Source: Oscillospiraceae bacterium
GTDB lineage: Bacteria; Bacillota_A; Clostridia; Saccharofermentanales; Saccharofermentanaceae
NCBI GenBank assembly: GCA_902803365.1
Contig: CADCPU010000162.1
Span: 1 to 6,333, forward strand
Direction: 5' to 3'
Length of the DNA: 6,333 nucleotides
The position numbers were made by a program, and so were the translations under genes. How positions within the stretch are numbered: position 1 is the stretch's first letter; each line of letters starts with the position of its first letter. Below the pieces are notes generated by a model. The model was given only the letters and a program-made list of their open reading frames with translations, ran no database searches and was not told the DNA's origin. Shown here in pieces: positions 1-6,333 of this stretch.

Positions 1-1593
1 AAACTGGAAAAGCTTTGCGATGAGCTCGACAGATTCTACGATTCTGCCGACAAGGCGGCAGAATCTGTCATTAATATAGCTCAGTCAATAAATCATCTTG
101 TTACCGACGCCGCCAATACACTCAAAAACCTTGATGATGCCTTAAACAGCACAGGTAAATATCAGGGGCGTCCCGTAACCGTACGTTCCATCAATGACGC
201 AGGAGCAAGGTACGCACTTGATCTCCGCAAATATAACATTTGGAAAGACATCGTATACGATCTGTCTGAGAACGGCAGCGTAAATCCGGATGCGGCGATG
301 TTTTTCCTTAATTGTTTAAAGAAAAAAATCGCACGCGGCGAGTATTGCAGAACCGAACAAGACTATGTAAACACTTTCGCCATGAAGATCAAGGCCAAAG
401 TAAATAAAGGAGATATTGCCACCAGGGTAAGATATCTGCCGGTATTAAGTGAACTGTTTAATTTTTATAAGATATACCGCTTTGAAGGCGAGTATGATGC
501 CACCTGCATGTCTGAGGAAACCCTCGAGGCCTGTATAGCAGTCTATGAGATATTAAATCCGAAAGCTGCTCAGATCATGAACAAATTTTTCGAGCCGGCC
601 TGGTTGGAAATCGATTACGATGACGCTCTCACGGCTTCCAACATCGATTACATTAAATATGATCTGTATACTGCAGAGGCAAGAGAAAGACGTCTGGTGC
701 TTACATTCTTACCATATCTGAAATTATGCACTCTGACCGGAGATGATACTGCAAGTTACGATCCGTATCTTGGGGTCTTGAAACTTAATCTGGGAAAATT
801 CAGCAGATCCGGCTGTAGCTTCTTCCACGAATTCGGTCACGCACTTGATGACCTGTTATTGGACGACGAAAAGGGAACCAAAGACCGGATCCTTAATTAT
901 GTATCATGCAAATATGCGAATGACATCTACAACGATTTTAACACAGCTATCGATACAGCGATAGACAACCTTGATTGTAAGCTATCCAAAGACGAGTTAT
1001 TTGACCTTAATGCCCTGCTCAAGTCCCAAGATAACGTTAATGTCTCTAAGTCGGATGATCACAAGTACTATAAAAAGCTGATATCAGGCAGCAAGAATGT
1101 TAAGAATGCCTATAATGACCTGCGGAAATACTTCGGATACAGAGAGTACATCTTTAATGAAGCGGGGGCTAAATATGGTTTCAAACAGCACGCGGGTGTT
1201 CTCGATATTACAGCTGAGACTTCACTTTCAGACGATATGTTCAGCGGAATAACAAACGGAAAGCTGGGAGCCGCAGCCGGTGCGCATACGATCATTCCCG
1301 AACCCTCTTCTCAGTCTGAGATAAAAAGTGCGAAGGATCTGAAAAAACACATCTCCGAAAATTCATATTGGGCTCAAGTTGAATATTTCACATATGATCG
1401 TGTGTTAAAGGTCTTTAAGATCCCTGACGTTAATGAACAACCTTTGTGCTCTGAATTCTTCGCTGACAGTTTTGAAGACAGGATCTTCGGAGTCGATCAG
1501 ACGAAAAACAAAGAGTTCTTCCCTACGGCTATTAAGGACTTTGATAAGACACTAAACGGTGCACTCGCCAAGGTTCCTGACGACGTACAGTGA
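1..1593 (+). CDS. Lethal factor-like HEFGH zinc metallopeptidase, copy 1 of tandem array (5' end missing)
   Basis: The frame is open from the first base, and its translation aligns from there with residue 66 of copy 2, so about 65 N-terminal residues lie outside the window. The in-frame ATG at 298 is internal, not the start. Visible residues 1-48 are the end of the helical N-terminal region, followed by the RPVTVRSINDAG junction. The zinc motif HEFGH lies at visible residues 276-280 (826-840), and the EFFADSF motif starts at E485 (1453). HEFGHxxD followed by E-F-F-A-(D/E)-x-F is the arrangement of anthrax lethal factor-like (M34) zincins: two His ligands, a catalytic Glu and a distal Glu ligand. 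The segment just before the zinc helix is about five residues shorter than in copies 2 and 3 and lacks their KDCRTE stretch. The substrate is unknown. It is probably the first visible cistron of an operon with copies 2 and 3. Protease-fold assignment is fairly sure; any toxin role is inference. Confidence 0.87.
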   Translation, partial: KLEKLCDELDRFYDSADKAAESVINIAQSINHLVTDAANTLKNLDDALNSTGKYQGRPVTVRSINDAGARYALDLRKYNIWKDIVYDLSENGSVNPDAAMFFLNCLKKKIARGEYCRTEQDYVNTFAMKIKAKVNKGDIATRVRYLPVLSELFNFYKIYRFEGEYDATCMSEETLEACIAVYEILNPKAAQIMNKFFEPAWLEIDYDDALTASNIDYIKYDLYTAEARERRLVLTFLPYLKLCTLTGDDTASYDPYLGVLKLNLGKFSRSGCSFFHEFGHALDDLLLDDEKGTKDRILNYVSCKYANDIYNDFNTAIDTAIDNLDCKLSKDELFDLNALLKSQDNVNVSKSDDHKYYKKLISGSKNVKNAYNDLRKYFGYREYIFNEAGAKYGFKQHAGVLDITAETSLSDDMFSGITNGKLGAAAGAHTIIPEPSSQSEIKSAKDLKKHISENSYWAQVEYFTYDRVLKVFKIPDVNEQPLCSEFFADSFEDRIFGVDQTKNKEFFPTAIKDFDKTLNGALAKVPDDVQ

Positions 1594-1596
1594 GGT
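1592..1596 (+). promoter_or_regulatory. Shine-Dalgarno site of copy 2, overlapping the stop codon of copy 1
   Basis: GAGGT lies 8 nt before the ATG at 1605 and shares two bases with the TGA stop of copy 1 (1591-1593). This supports ATG 1605 over the overlapping GTG at 1590, and suggests translational coupling. The GTG at 1590 has no comparable site at the right distance. Confidence 0.6.
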
Positions 1597-1604
1597 TTAC
1601 TGAA

Positions 1605-3413
1605 ATGAGATACTATTCGAACGATTACAGAACAAGGCTTACGGATCAGATCAACAGAGCCAATAATTCCGTTGATGAAGTGAACTATGTCAGCGCTGTA
1701 ACTGACTTCAGAGATTCTCTGGGCAGTGAGGATCCTTCCGTGGAGGAATGCTCCAGAGCAGCTTGGTCCGCCGACTCAAGCGTCTATAAGGCCAAGAATA
1801 AATTGACACAGCTTTGCACTGAACTTAACAGATTTTACGGTTCTGTCGACAAAGCGGCAGACTCGGTCATTACAACGGCCAAAACGATAGACAGCATTAT
1901 ATCGGAAGCCAACAGAATACTGCAAAACCTTGATGAAGCCTTAAACAGCACAGGAAAATATGAGGGGCGTCCCGTAACTGTCCGATCCATCAATGACGCG
2001 GGAGCATCTTGGATATTTGAGGATGCGAAAAGACTCGCCTGGGATAATATCGTTTGTAATCTGTCCAAGGATGGCAGTCCAAACCCGGATATAATTACAT
2101 TTTTTCTCAAACGTGTCATTAACAAACTCAATGCCGGACAGTGTGTCACCAGTGACGAGCGGGCTTATATAGATTCTTTCGTTAAGCTGATCAAGGACAG
2201 GATCGATAACGGAAACATTTCCACCAGAGTAAGATATCTGCCGGCATTAAACGAGTTGTATAAATATTTCAGACTCAACCGCTACGATTCCTACGACGAT
2301 GCCGGCAGTATGCCTGAAACGACACTTGAGGATTGTATCACTGTCTATGAGCTATTAAATCCGACAGCCGCTCAGATCATGAACAGATTTTTCGAACCGG
2401 CTTGGCTGGAAATAGAGTACGATGACTCGATCCTGGCTTCAAATATACAGATCATTAAATATGATCTGTATACCGCCGAAGCGAGAGAAAGACGACTTGT
2501 ATTTGCATTTTTGCCATATATGAAGCTGAGGACTCTGACCTATAATGATACTGCAGCATATGATCCGGACCAAGGACGTTTGGAGCTTAATCTGGGAAAA
2601 GATTGTCGAACAGAAGTAATGGGGTTTGACTGCAGTTTCTTCCATGAATTCGGTCATGGACTTGATGATCTGTTATTTGATGATCAAGAAGAAGAGGTTA
2701 CCGAAAGGATCCTTAAATATGCATCGTATAATTACTATTCAGATGTCATCAACGATTTTTACAAGGATCTGGATGATGCGATAGACAAGCTTGGTATTAA
2801 ATTATCAGCCAACGAACGATCTGATCTTTATTTGCTTCTCGAATCTAAAGATAATGTTAATGTTTCCTATCCGGATGATGATCAGTACTATAAAAAACTG
2901 ATCTCAGGCAACAAAAAAGTAAAACAAGCATATAACAGCCTGCGAAACTACTTTGGATACCGAGATTATATCGTAGACGAGACAAATTCCTCGTTTACAG
3001 TCGAGCGGCACCCGGGCTTTATCGGCAGTTATGATACTACTACTGTTGCAGGTGATCTGTTTGGAGCATTTACCAACTTGAAGTTAGGAGCTGTAGACGG
3101 TTCACATTCACTCAACCCGGGCAGTCCGTCCGAACCTGAAATAGAAAGTGCAAAGGATCTGAAAAAGTATCTCTCCAACAATTCATATTGGAACGAAGTC
3201 GGCAGATTCACAACTCGTAAGATCTTACCATTTGTTAAGATATCTGATACTGACGGGGAAGCTATGTGCTCTGAATTCTTCGCTGACAGTTTTGAAGACA
3301 GGATCCGCGGAATCGATCAGAAACTCAACAAAGAGCTCTTCCCTACTGCCATTAACGACTTTGAGAACACGCTTAACGAGGCGACCGCCTATGTTCCTGA
3401 CGATATGCAATGA
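1605..3413 (+). CDS. Lethal factor-like HEFGH zinc metallopeptidase, copy 2 (intact, 602 aa)
   Basis: This is the only complete and undamaged copy. I start it at ATG 1605 because GAGGT sits 8 nt upstream and the resulting MRYYSNDY N-terminus matches copy 3; a GTG at 1590 would add five unshared residues. No hydrophobic signal peptide or membrane segment is visible. Residues 1 to ~113 look mostly helical, possibly coiled, and Ala/Asn/Asp-rich. A conserved RPVTVRSINDAG junction follows at ~122-133. The middle domain ends in a predicted strand (LELNLGK) just before HEFGH at 347-351 (2643-2657), with D354 after it. A GDLFGAFTN...KLGA motif starts at 483, with His501 and Tyr528-Trp529 downstream. 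E557 of EFFADSF (3273) is the candidate third zinc ligand. By family knowledge this fits M34/ATLF-like zincins, also seen as toxin domains in polymorphic toxins. Leaderless export through an ESX-type system, or an intracellular role, are both possible; neither is shown here. Confidence 0.9.
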   Translation: MRYYSNDYRTRLTDQINRANNSVDEVNYVSAVTDFRDSLGSEDPSVEECSRAAWSADSSVYKAKNKLTQLCTELNRFYGSVDKAADSVITTAKTIDSIISEANRILQNLDEALNSTGKYEGRPVTVRSINDAGASWIFEDAKRLAWDNIVCNLSKDGSPNPDIITFFLKRVINKLNAGQCVTSDERAYIDSFVKLIKDRIDNGNISTRVRYLPALNELYKYFRLNRYDSYDDAGSMPETTLEDCITVYELLNPTAAQIMNRFFEPAWLEIEYDDSILASNIQIIKYDLYTAEARERRLVFAFLPYMKLRTLTYNDTAAYDPDQGRLELNLGKDCRTEVMGFDCSFFHEFGHGLDDLLFDDQEEEVTERILKYASYNYYSDVINDFYKDLDDAIDKLGIKLSANERSDLYLLLESKDNVNVSYPDDDQYYKKLISGNKKVKQAYNSLRNYFGYRDYIVDETNSSFTVERHPGFIGSYDTTTVAGDLFGAFTNLKLGAVDGSHSLNPGSPSEPEIESAKDLKKYLSNNSYWNEVGRFTTRKILPFVKISDTDGEAMCSEFFADSFEDRIRGIDQKLNKELFPTAINDFENTLNEATAYVPDDMQ

Positions 3414-3435
3414 TCCTGCGCATCAAATAAGTGAA

Positions 3436-3440
3436 AAGGA
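3436..3440 (+). promoter_or_regulatory. Shine-Dalgarno site of copy 3
   Basis: AAGGA lies 9 nt before ATG 3450 in the 36-nt gap after copy 2. It decides the start: the ATG at 3445 runs into TGA after two codons, while ATG 3450 gives the MRYYSNDY N-terminus shared with copy 2. Confidence 0.6.
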
Positions 3441-3449
3441 AAATATGAT

Positions 3450-5251
3450 ATGAGATACTATTCAAACGATTACCAGACTAAGATCATGGAGGAGAGCAAC
3501 ACGGTAAAAGAATCCGTAGATGAGTCTGACTATTACAAATCAATTTCCAACGTGGTTCCATACAACTACGTCTTCGATGCTTCCGTGACAGAATGCTTGG
3601 AAGCAGCAAAAGATGCGCAGACAAGGATCACTAAAGCAAAGAAAAAACTAGATGCACTTAGAATTCGATTGGATTTTTTTATTTTGATGCTAACGCAGCA
3701 GCAACTTCAGTCTGTACAACAGCCAATGAGATAAACCAAATCATTACGGAAGCAAATATAATACTGCAAAATCTTGATGATGCCTTAAACAGTACCGGAA
3801 AATATCAGGGGCGCCCCGTAACGATCCGATCCATCAATGATGCCGGATCGTCATCTCGCTATATTAAATTAACGAAAAAGGCCGTCTGGGATACCGTATT
3901 AAAACTGTCCAAGGATACCAGTCCGAACGGAGAACTAATAGCAAGTCTAGCAGATCGCCTCATCAAAAAGCTCACGAACGGAGAGCCGATCACTGATAAC
4001 GAGAAATCATATATAGATACTTTTGCGATGCAGATAACTGAAAAGGTCAAAAAAGAGGGCATTGCTTGCAGAGTAAGATATCTGCCTGTACTAAATGAAA
4101 TGTACAAGTATTATAAGCTCAACCGTTATGATTCTTTTGTCAATGTTCTCACTATGCCTGAGGAGCCGCTTAAAGCATGTATATCAGTCTATGAGATATT
4201 AAATCCACTGGCCGCTCAAGTCATGAACAGTTTTTTCGAACCGGCTATGAAGAACTCCAAATATGATTCGAAGATCACGGCCTCCAACATAGAGATCATT
4301 AAATATGAACTGTATACTGCCGGGACAAGAGAAAGACAGCTGGTATTGGCATATCTGCCATATTTGGAGCTAAAGGCACTTAGTGGAGATAAAACTTCAG
4401 AGTATGATCCGAACAGTGAAGTTATATCGCTAAATATGGAAAAAGATTGCCGAACAGAAAACGATCTTGACTGTGGTTTCTTCCATGAATTCGGTCACGG
4501 GCTCGATGATCTGTTGTTCGAAAATGAAACGGGTCCTTGGGACAGAACAACCAGATATGTTTCGTACAAATATTGTTCTGATATCTACGATGATTTTTAT
4601 ACTGTTTTTGAAACTGCGGTAGAAAACCGTGGTTATAAGTTATCCGAAAAAGATCTTAGTACACTTTATTTCTTACTCATTTCCCAGGATAATGTTAATG
4701 TTTCCAAACCTGATGATCACAAGTATTATAAAAAACTGATATCCGGCAACAAGAAAGTAAAAAAAGCATATAACGACCTGAGAAAATACTTCGGATACCG
4801 AGACTATATCTTCGATGAAGCCGGGGCTACATTTACGATCGAACCGCATGAAGGCATTATCGACATATCTGATGAGACAGTAGTTGCAGGCGATCTGATC
4901 GGAGGAATAACAAATAACAAGTTGGGAGCTGTAGGCGATTCCCATGCCATCAACCCTGATAGCCCTTCTCAACCTGAAATCAAAAATGCCAAAGATCTGA
5001 AAAAATACCTCACAAACAATTCGTACTGGACAAAAGTTAAGTATTTCACATATGAACGTGTTCTATTCGTCATTAAGATCTCTGACACTGACGGACAGCC
5101 TCTGTGCGCCGAATTCTTCGCCAACAGCTTTGAAGACAGGATCCATGGTGTAGATCAAACTCGCAATAAGAAACTCTTCCCCACTGCCATTAATGATTTT
5201 GAGAATACGCTTGACGAGACACTCGCTGATGTGTATGGTGATCCGCAATGA
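3450..5251 (+). pseudogene. Lethal factor-like HEFGH zinc metallopeptidase, copy 3, split by a -1 frameshift
   Basis: Read literally, ATG 3450 gives a 94-residue product ending at TAA 3732-3734. The rest of the protein continues in the -1 frame, which is open from 3662 to the TGA at 5249-5251. Moving back one base at the T7 run 3674-3680 yields a 600-residue protein that aligns without a gap to copies 1 and 2 through the junction (LDFFYFDANAAATSV against LNRFYGSVDKAADSV). The 3' part shows no other damage: the RPVTIRSINDAG junction, HEFGH at 4484-4498 (residue 346 after correction), the GDLIGGITN...KLGA motif and EFFANSF from 5111 (residue 555) are all present. The ATG at 4028 is internal and has no good ribosome site. 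The lesion could be a recent deletion, a phase-variable tract, an assembly error, or a recoding site. As with the other copies, there is no signal peptide. EFFANSF has Asn where the others have Asp. Confidence 0.82.
3674..3680 (+). other. T7 tract at frameshift point (possible slippery heptamer)
   Basis: In the zero frame the run reads ga-T TTT TTT A, a U-UUU-UUU heptamer in the X-XXY-YYZ register used in -1 frameshifting. Slippage back by one base here gives exactly the ungapped paralogue alignment. The two frames overlap only between 3662 and 3731, so the shift must happen in that interval. Copies 1 and 2 have no T run at the equivalent place. I see no internal Shine-Dalgarno about 10 nt upstream and only a 4-bp hairpin (CTGT/ACAG) downstream, so programmed recoding is weakly supported; loss of one T from an ancestral T8 is the simpler reading. 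Confidence 0.6.
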
Positions 5252-5268
5252 TCGGGAACAGCAACCTG

Positions 5269-6333
5269 TTACATATCGTCCGCACTTAAGGAATAGACCT
5301 GCTCGTAATCTGAATCCGTACAGATATCCACGGTGAATCTGTCCAGATTATAGACGCAGGACCATTCCGTCAGTTTCTTATTGTGTACTTTATCGAGGAT
5401 CGCCATGGCTTCCTCTTCTGTTGCGATGCGATCTGAACCGAGCGCTTCTTGCATAACGCCCAGTCGCTCATCCGGATCACCCATATCATAATACTCGCCA
5501 GGCGTAAGTACGCTGTTGGTACAGTATGGCTGCTCAACTACGAACATCTCATTTCCGAGCCACTCAACGACTACGTATCTGCCGGATGTATCAGTGATAA
5601 AAAGATGATAGGTCACATCAAGTCCTGACTGGATATCGTAGGAACGCAGGAATTCCACAGCCTCATCGACCGAAGCACAGTTATCGAGTATTCCTCTTAT
5701 TGCGCAGAAGATCAGAAGATCAGGCTTGCCTGTATCCTGGTGAGTCTCATCCATATTAAGTTCGAGGATGCTTACGCCTAAGCCCTTCTCATTTATACCA
5801 TCAACAACAATATAAGGAGTGATGATCATATAAAACCTGCCCATAGCCGAGTCGGATTTGATGCTCTCTGTCTGACCGACACCCAAGACACCGAGATCAG
5901 CGACGCCTATAGATTCATAGGCTCCTTCAGGATGAGAATGTACCATCACGATGTCTGTCTCAGGGTAGTCAAAATTACGGCCGAAGATGTGCTCATTATC
6001 AGGAGAGATCGCAGCAAATGCCGCACATCCGAACTTGAGTTTCTCTTCATCCATATCATACTGAAGTCCGAAAAGATGATTATCAAGGATCCACGTCAGG
6101 AGTTCTTCGATGTTGCCCGAGTCTGAAGCGAGCATACCTTGAGTATCTGTACACTCATAGTTTTCGAGCGTATAAAAACCGTCCGCGACCTTCTTGATGG
6201 ACAAGATCGTTCTTAAATGATTGAACAATAAGATACCCGGAATAACGATCAGGATCGAGAAAACGACCGGAAGTACGATTCGTTTCTTAAGTTTAAAGAC
6301 AAAGCATATCTCGAAGATCAGTGCGATCAGGAT
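5269..6333 (-). CDS. Membrane-anchored linear amide C-N hydrolase (choloylglycine hydrolase-like Ntn hydrolase), 5' end missing
   Basis: The frame is open to the window edge, giving 354 visible residues. The only start-like codon near the mature region is a TTG at 6228, but in-frame hydrophobic sequence precedes it, so the real start lies beyond 6333. Visible residues 1-13 (ILIALIFEICFVF) and 19-37 are hydrophobic, separated by KLKKR, suggesting one or two membrane segments with the enzyme domain outside. The FGCAAFAA motif puts the likely nucleophile at Cys103 (6025-6027); Arg119 and Asp122 of GRNFDY follow at +16 and +19, the same spacing as Cys2/Arg18/Asp21 of bile salt hydrolases. TNSVLT (Asn273) and TEWSCVYNL near the C-terminus also fit the family. 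Because the Cys is internal, activity would need removal of a propeptide at Gly-Cys, as in related acylases. Substrates could be conjugated bile salts, penicillin V, N-acyl lactones or other linear amides; the sequence does not decide. It converges on copy 3 with 17 nt between stops. Confidence 0.85.
   Translation of the reverse strand: MLIALIFEICFVFKLKKRIVLPVVFSILIVIPGILLFNHLRTILSIKKVADGFYTLENYECTDTQGMLASDSGNIEELLTWILDNHLFGLQYDMDEEKLKFGCAAFAAISPDNEHIFGRNFDYPETDIVMVHSHPEGAYESIGVADLGVLGVGQTESIKSDSAMGRFYMIITPYIVVDGINEKGLGVSILELNMDETHQDTGKPDLLIFCAIRGILDNCASVDEAVEFLRSYDIQSGLDVTYHLFITDTSGRYVVVEWLGNEMFVVEQPYCTNSVLTPGEYYDMGDPDERLGVMQEALGSDRIATEEEAMAILDKVHNKKLTEWSCVYNLDRFTVDICTDSDYEQVYSLSADDM

Larger units (their letters stand above)
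1..5251 (+). repeat. Tandem triplication of a ~1.8-kb gene
   Basis: The three HEFGH codon blocks start at 826, 2643 and 4484, giving periods of 1817 and 1841 bp. Homology runs through the whole coding unit, including DNA-level similarity: the stretch around the RPVT junction (about 139-200, 1939-2001, 3781-3843) is nearly the same in all three, and 1445-1485 is identical to 3265-3305 (41 bp). In the last 48 residues copies 1 and 2 share 36 identities. The sequences are diverged enough that the duplications are not very recent. More copies may lie upstream of the window. Confidence 0.85.

Noticed and set aside
1642..1760. LXG-type type VII toxin N-terminal domain
   Set aside because: A SLG tripeptide occurs in copy 2 but is not kept in copy 3, and I cannot recognise the LXG domain pattern. 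The N-terminus is only described as helical.
1835..2149. Minus-strand open frame of 104 codons, and the other antisense frames inside the array
   Set aside because: They lie opposite well-supported conserved coding sequence, have no recognisable motif and recur at similar places in the copies as mirror shadows.
3444..3449. TATGAT as a -10 promoter box for copy 3
   Set aside because: It abuts the ATG at 3450 and would place the transcript start inside the coding region; no -35-like box is convincing and the gap is 36 nt.
4028..5251. Separate gene starting at ATG 4028
   Set aside because: The same frame is open back to 3662 with strong paralogue similarity, and there is no good ribosome site before 4028; it is the 3' part of copy 3.
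5257..5270. AACAG-CAAC-CTGTT inverted repeat in the convergent gap as a terminator
   Set aside because: The stem is only 5 bp with two or three G-C pairs, it reaches into the stop codon of the minus-strand gene, and no T run follows on either strand.
5932..6126. Plus-strand open frame of 64 codons over the hydrolase gene
   Set aside because: It is antisense to the catalytic region of the hydrolase and has no ribosome site or family resemblance.

Overview
The window reads as a piece of a moderately low-GC Firmicutes chromosome, most likely a Clostridia / Lachnospiraceae-type gut or rumen bacterium. The grounds are AGGA/GAGG-type Shine-Dalgarno sites, densely packed genes, a membrane-anchored linear-amide C-N hydrolase of a kind common in Clostridia, and lysine/aspartate/tyrosine-rich cytosolic-looking proteins. 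This assignment is inference; no rRNA or core marker gene is present.

Positions 1-5251 hold three tandem, same-strand paralogues of one large protein of about 600 residues. Copy 1 (1-1593) lacks its first ~65 codons at the window edge, copy 2 (1605-3413) is complete, and copy 3 (3450-5251) is complete except for a one-base frameshift in a T7 run at 3674-3680. Each has the same layout: a helical N-terminal region of about 110 residues with no signal peptide, a conserved RPVT(V/I)RSINDAG junction, a middle domain, an HEFGH zinc-peptidase motif, a ~200-residue segment containing a D-x-x-x-(G/A)-x-TN-x-KLGA motif, and a C-terminal EFFA(D/N)SF motif that fits the third zinc ligand of anthrax lethal factor-like (M34/ATLF-like) metallopeptidases. 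Spacing of 11 and 36 nt, with a Shine-Dalgarno site overlapping the stop of copy 1, suggests one co-transcribed and partly coupled unit. The array may continue to the left of the window.

Positions 5269-6333 hold a convergent gene on the minus strand, also cut by the window edge. It encodes a membrane-anchored Ntn-hydrolase of the choloylglycine hydrolase / linear amide C-N hydrolase type. The catalytic Cys, Arg and Asp have the same spacing as Cys2/Arg18/Asp21 of bile salt hydrolases, but the Cys is internal and preceded by one or two membrane segments. It converges on the array across 17 nt and is probably an unrelated neighbour.

The most interesting content is the three-copy family of lethal-factor-like zincins with leaderless helical N-termini. 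They could be effectors or toxins of a specialised (ESX/type VII-like) secretion route, or intracellular proteases. No secretion genes and no immunity-type small genes are visible here. The second point of interest is the exact -1 frameshift at a U-UUU-UUU slippery heptamer in copy 3.
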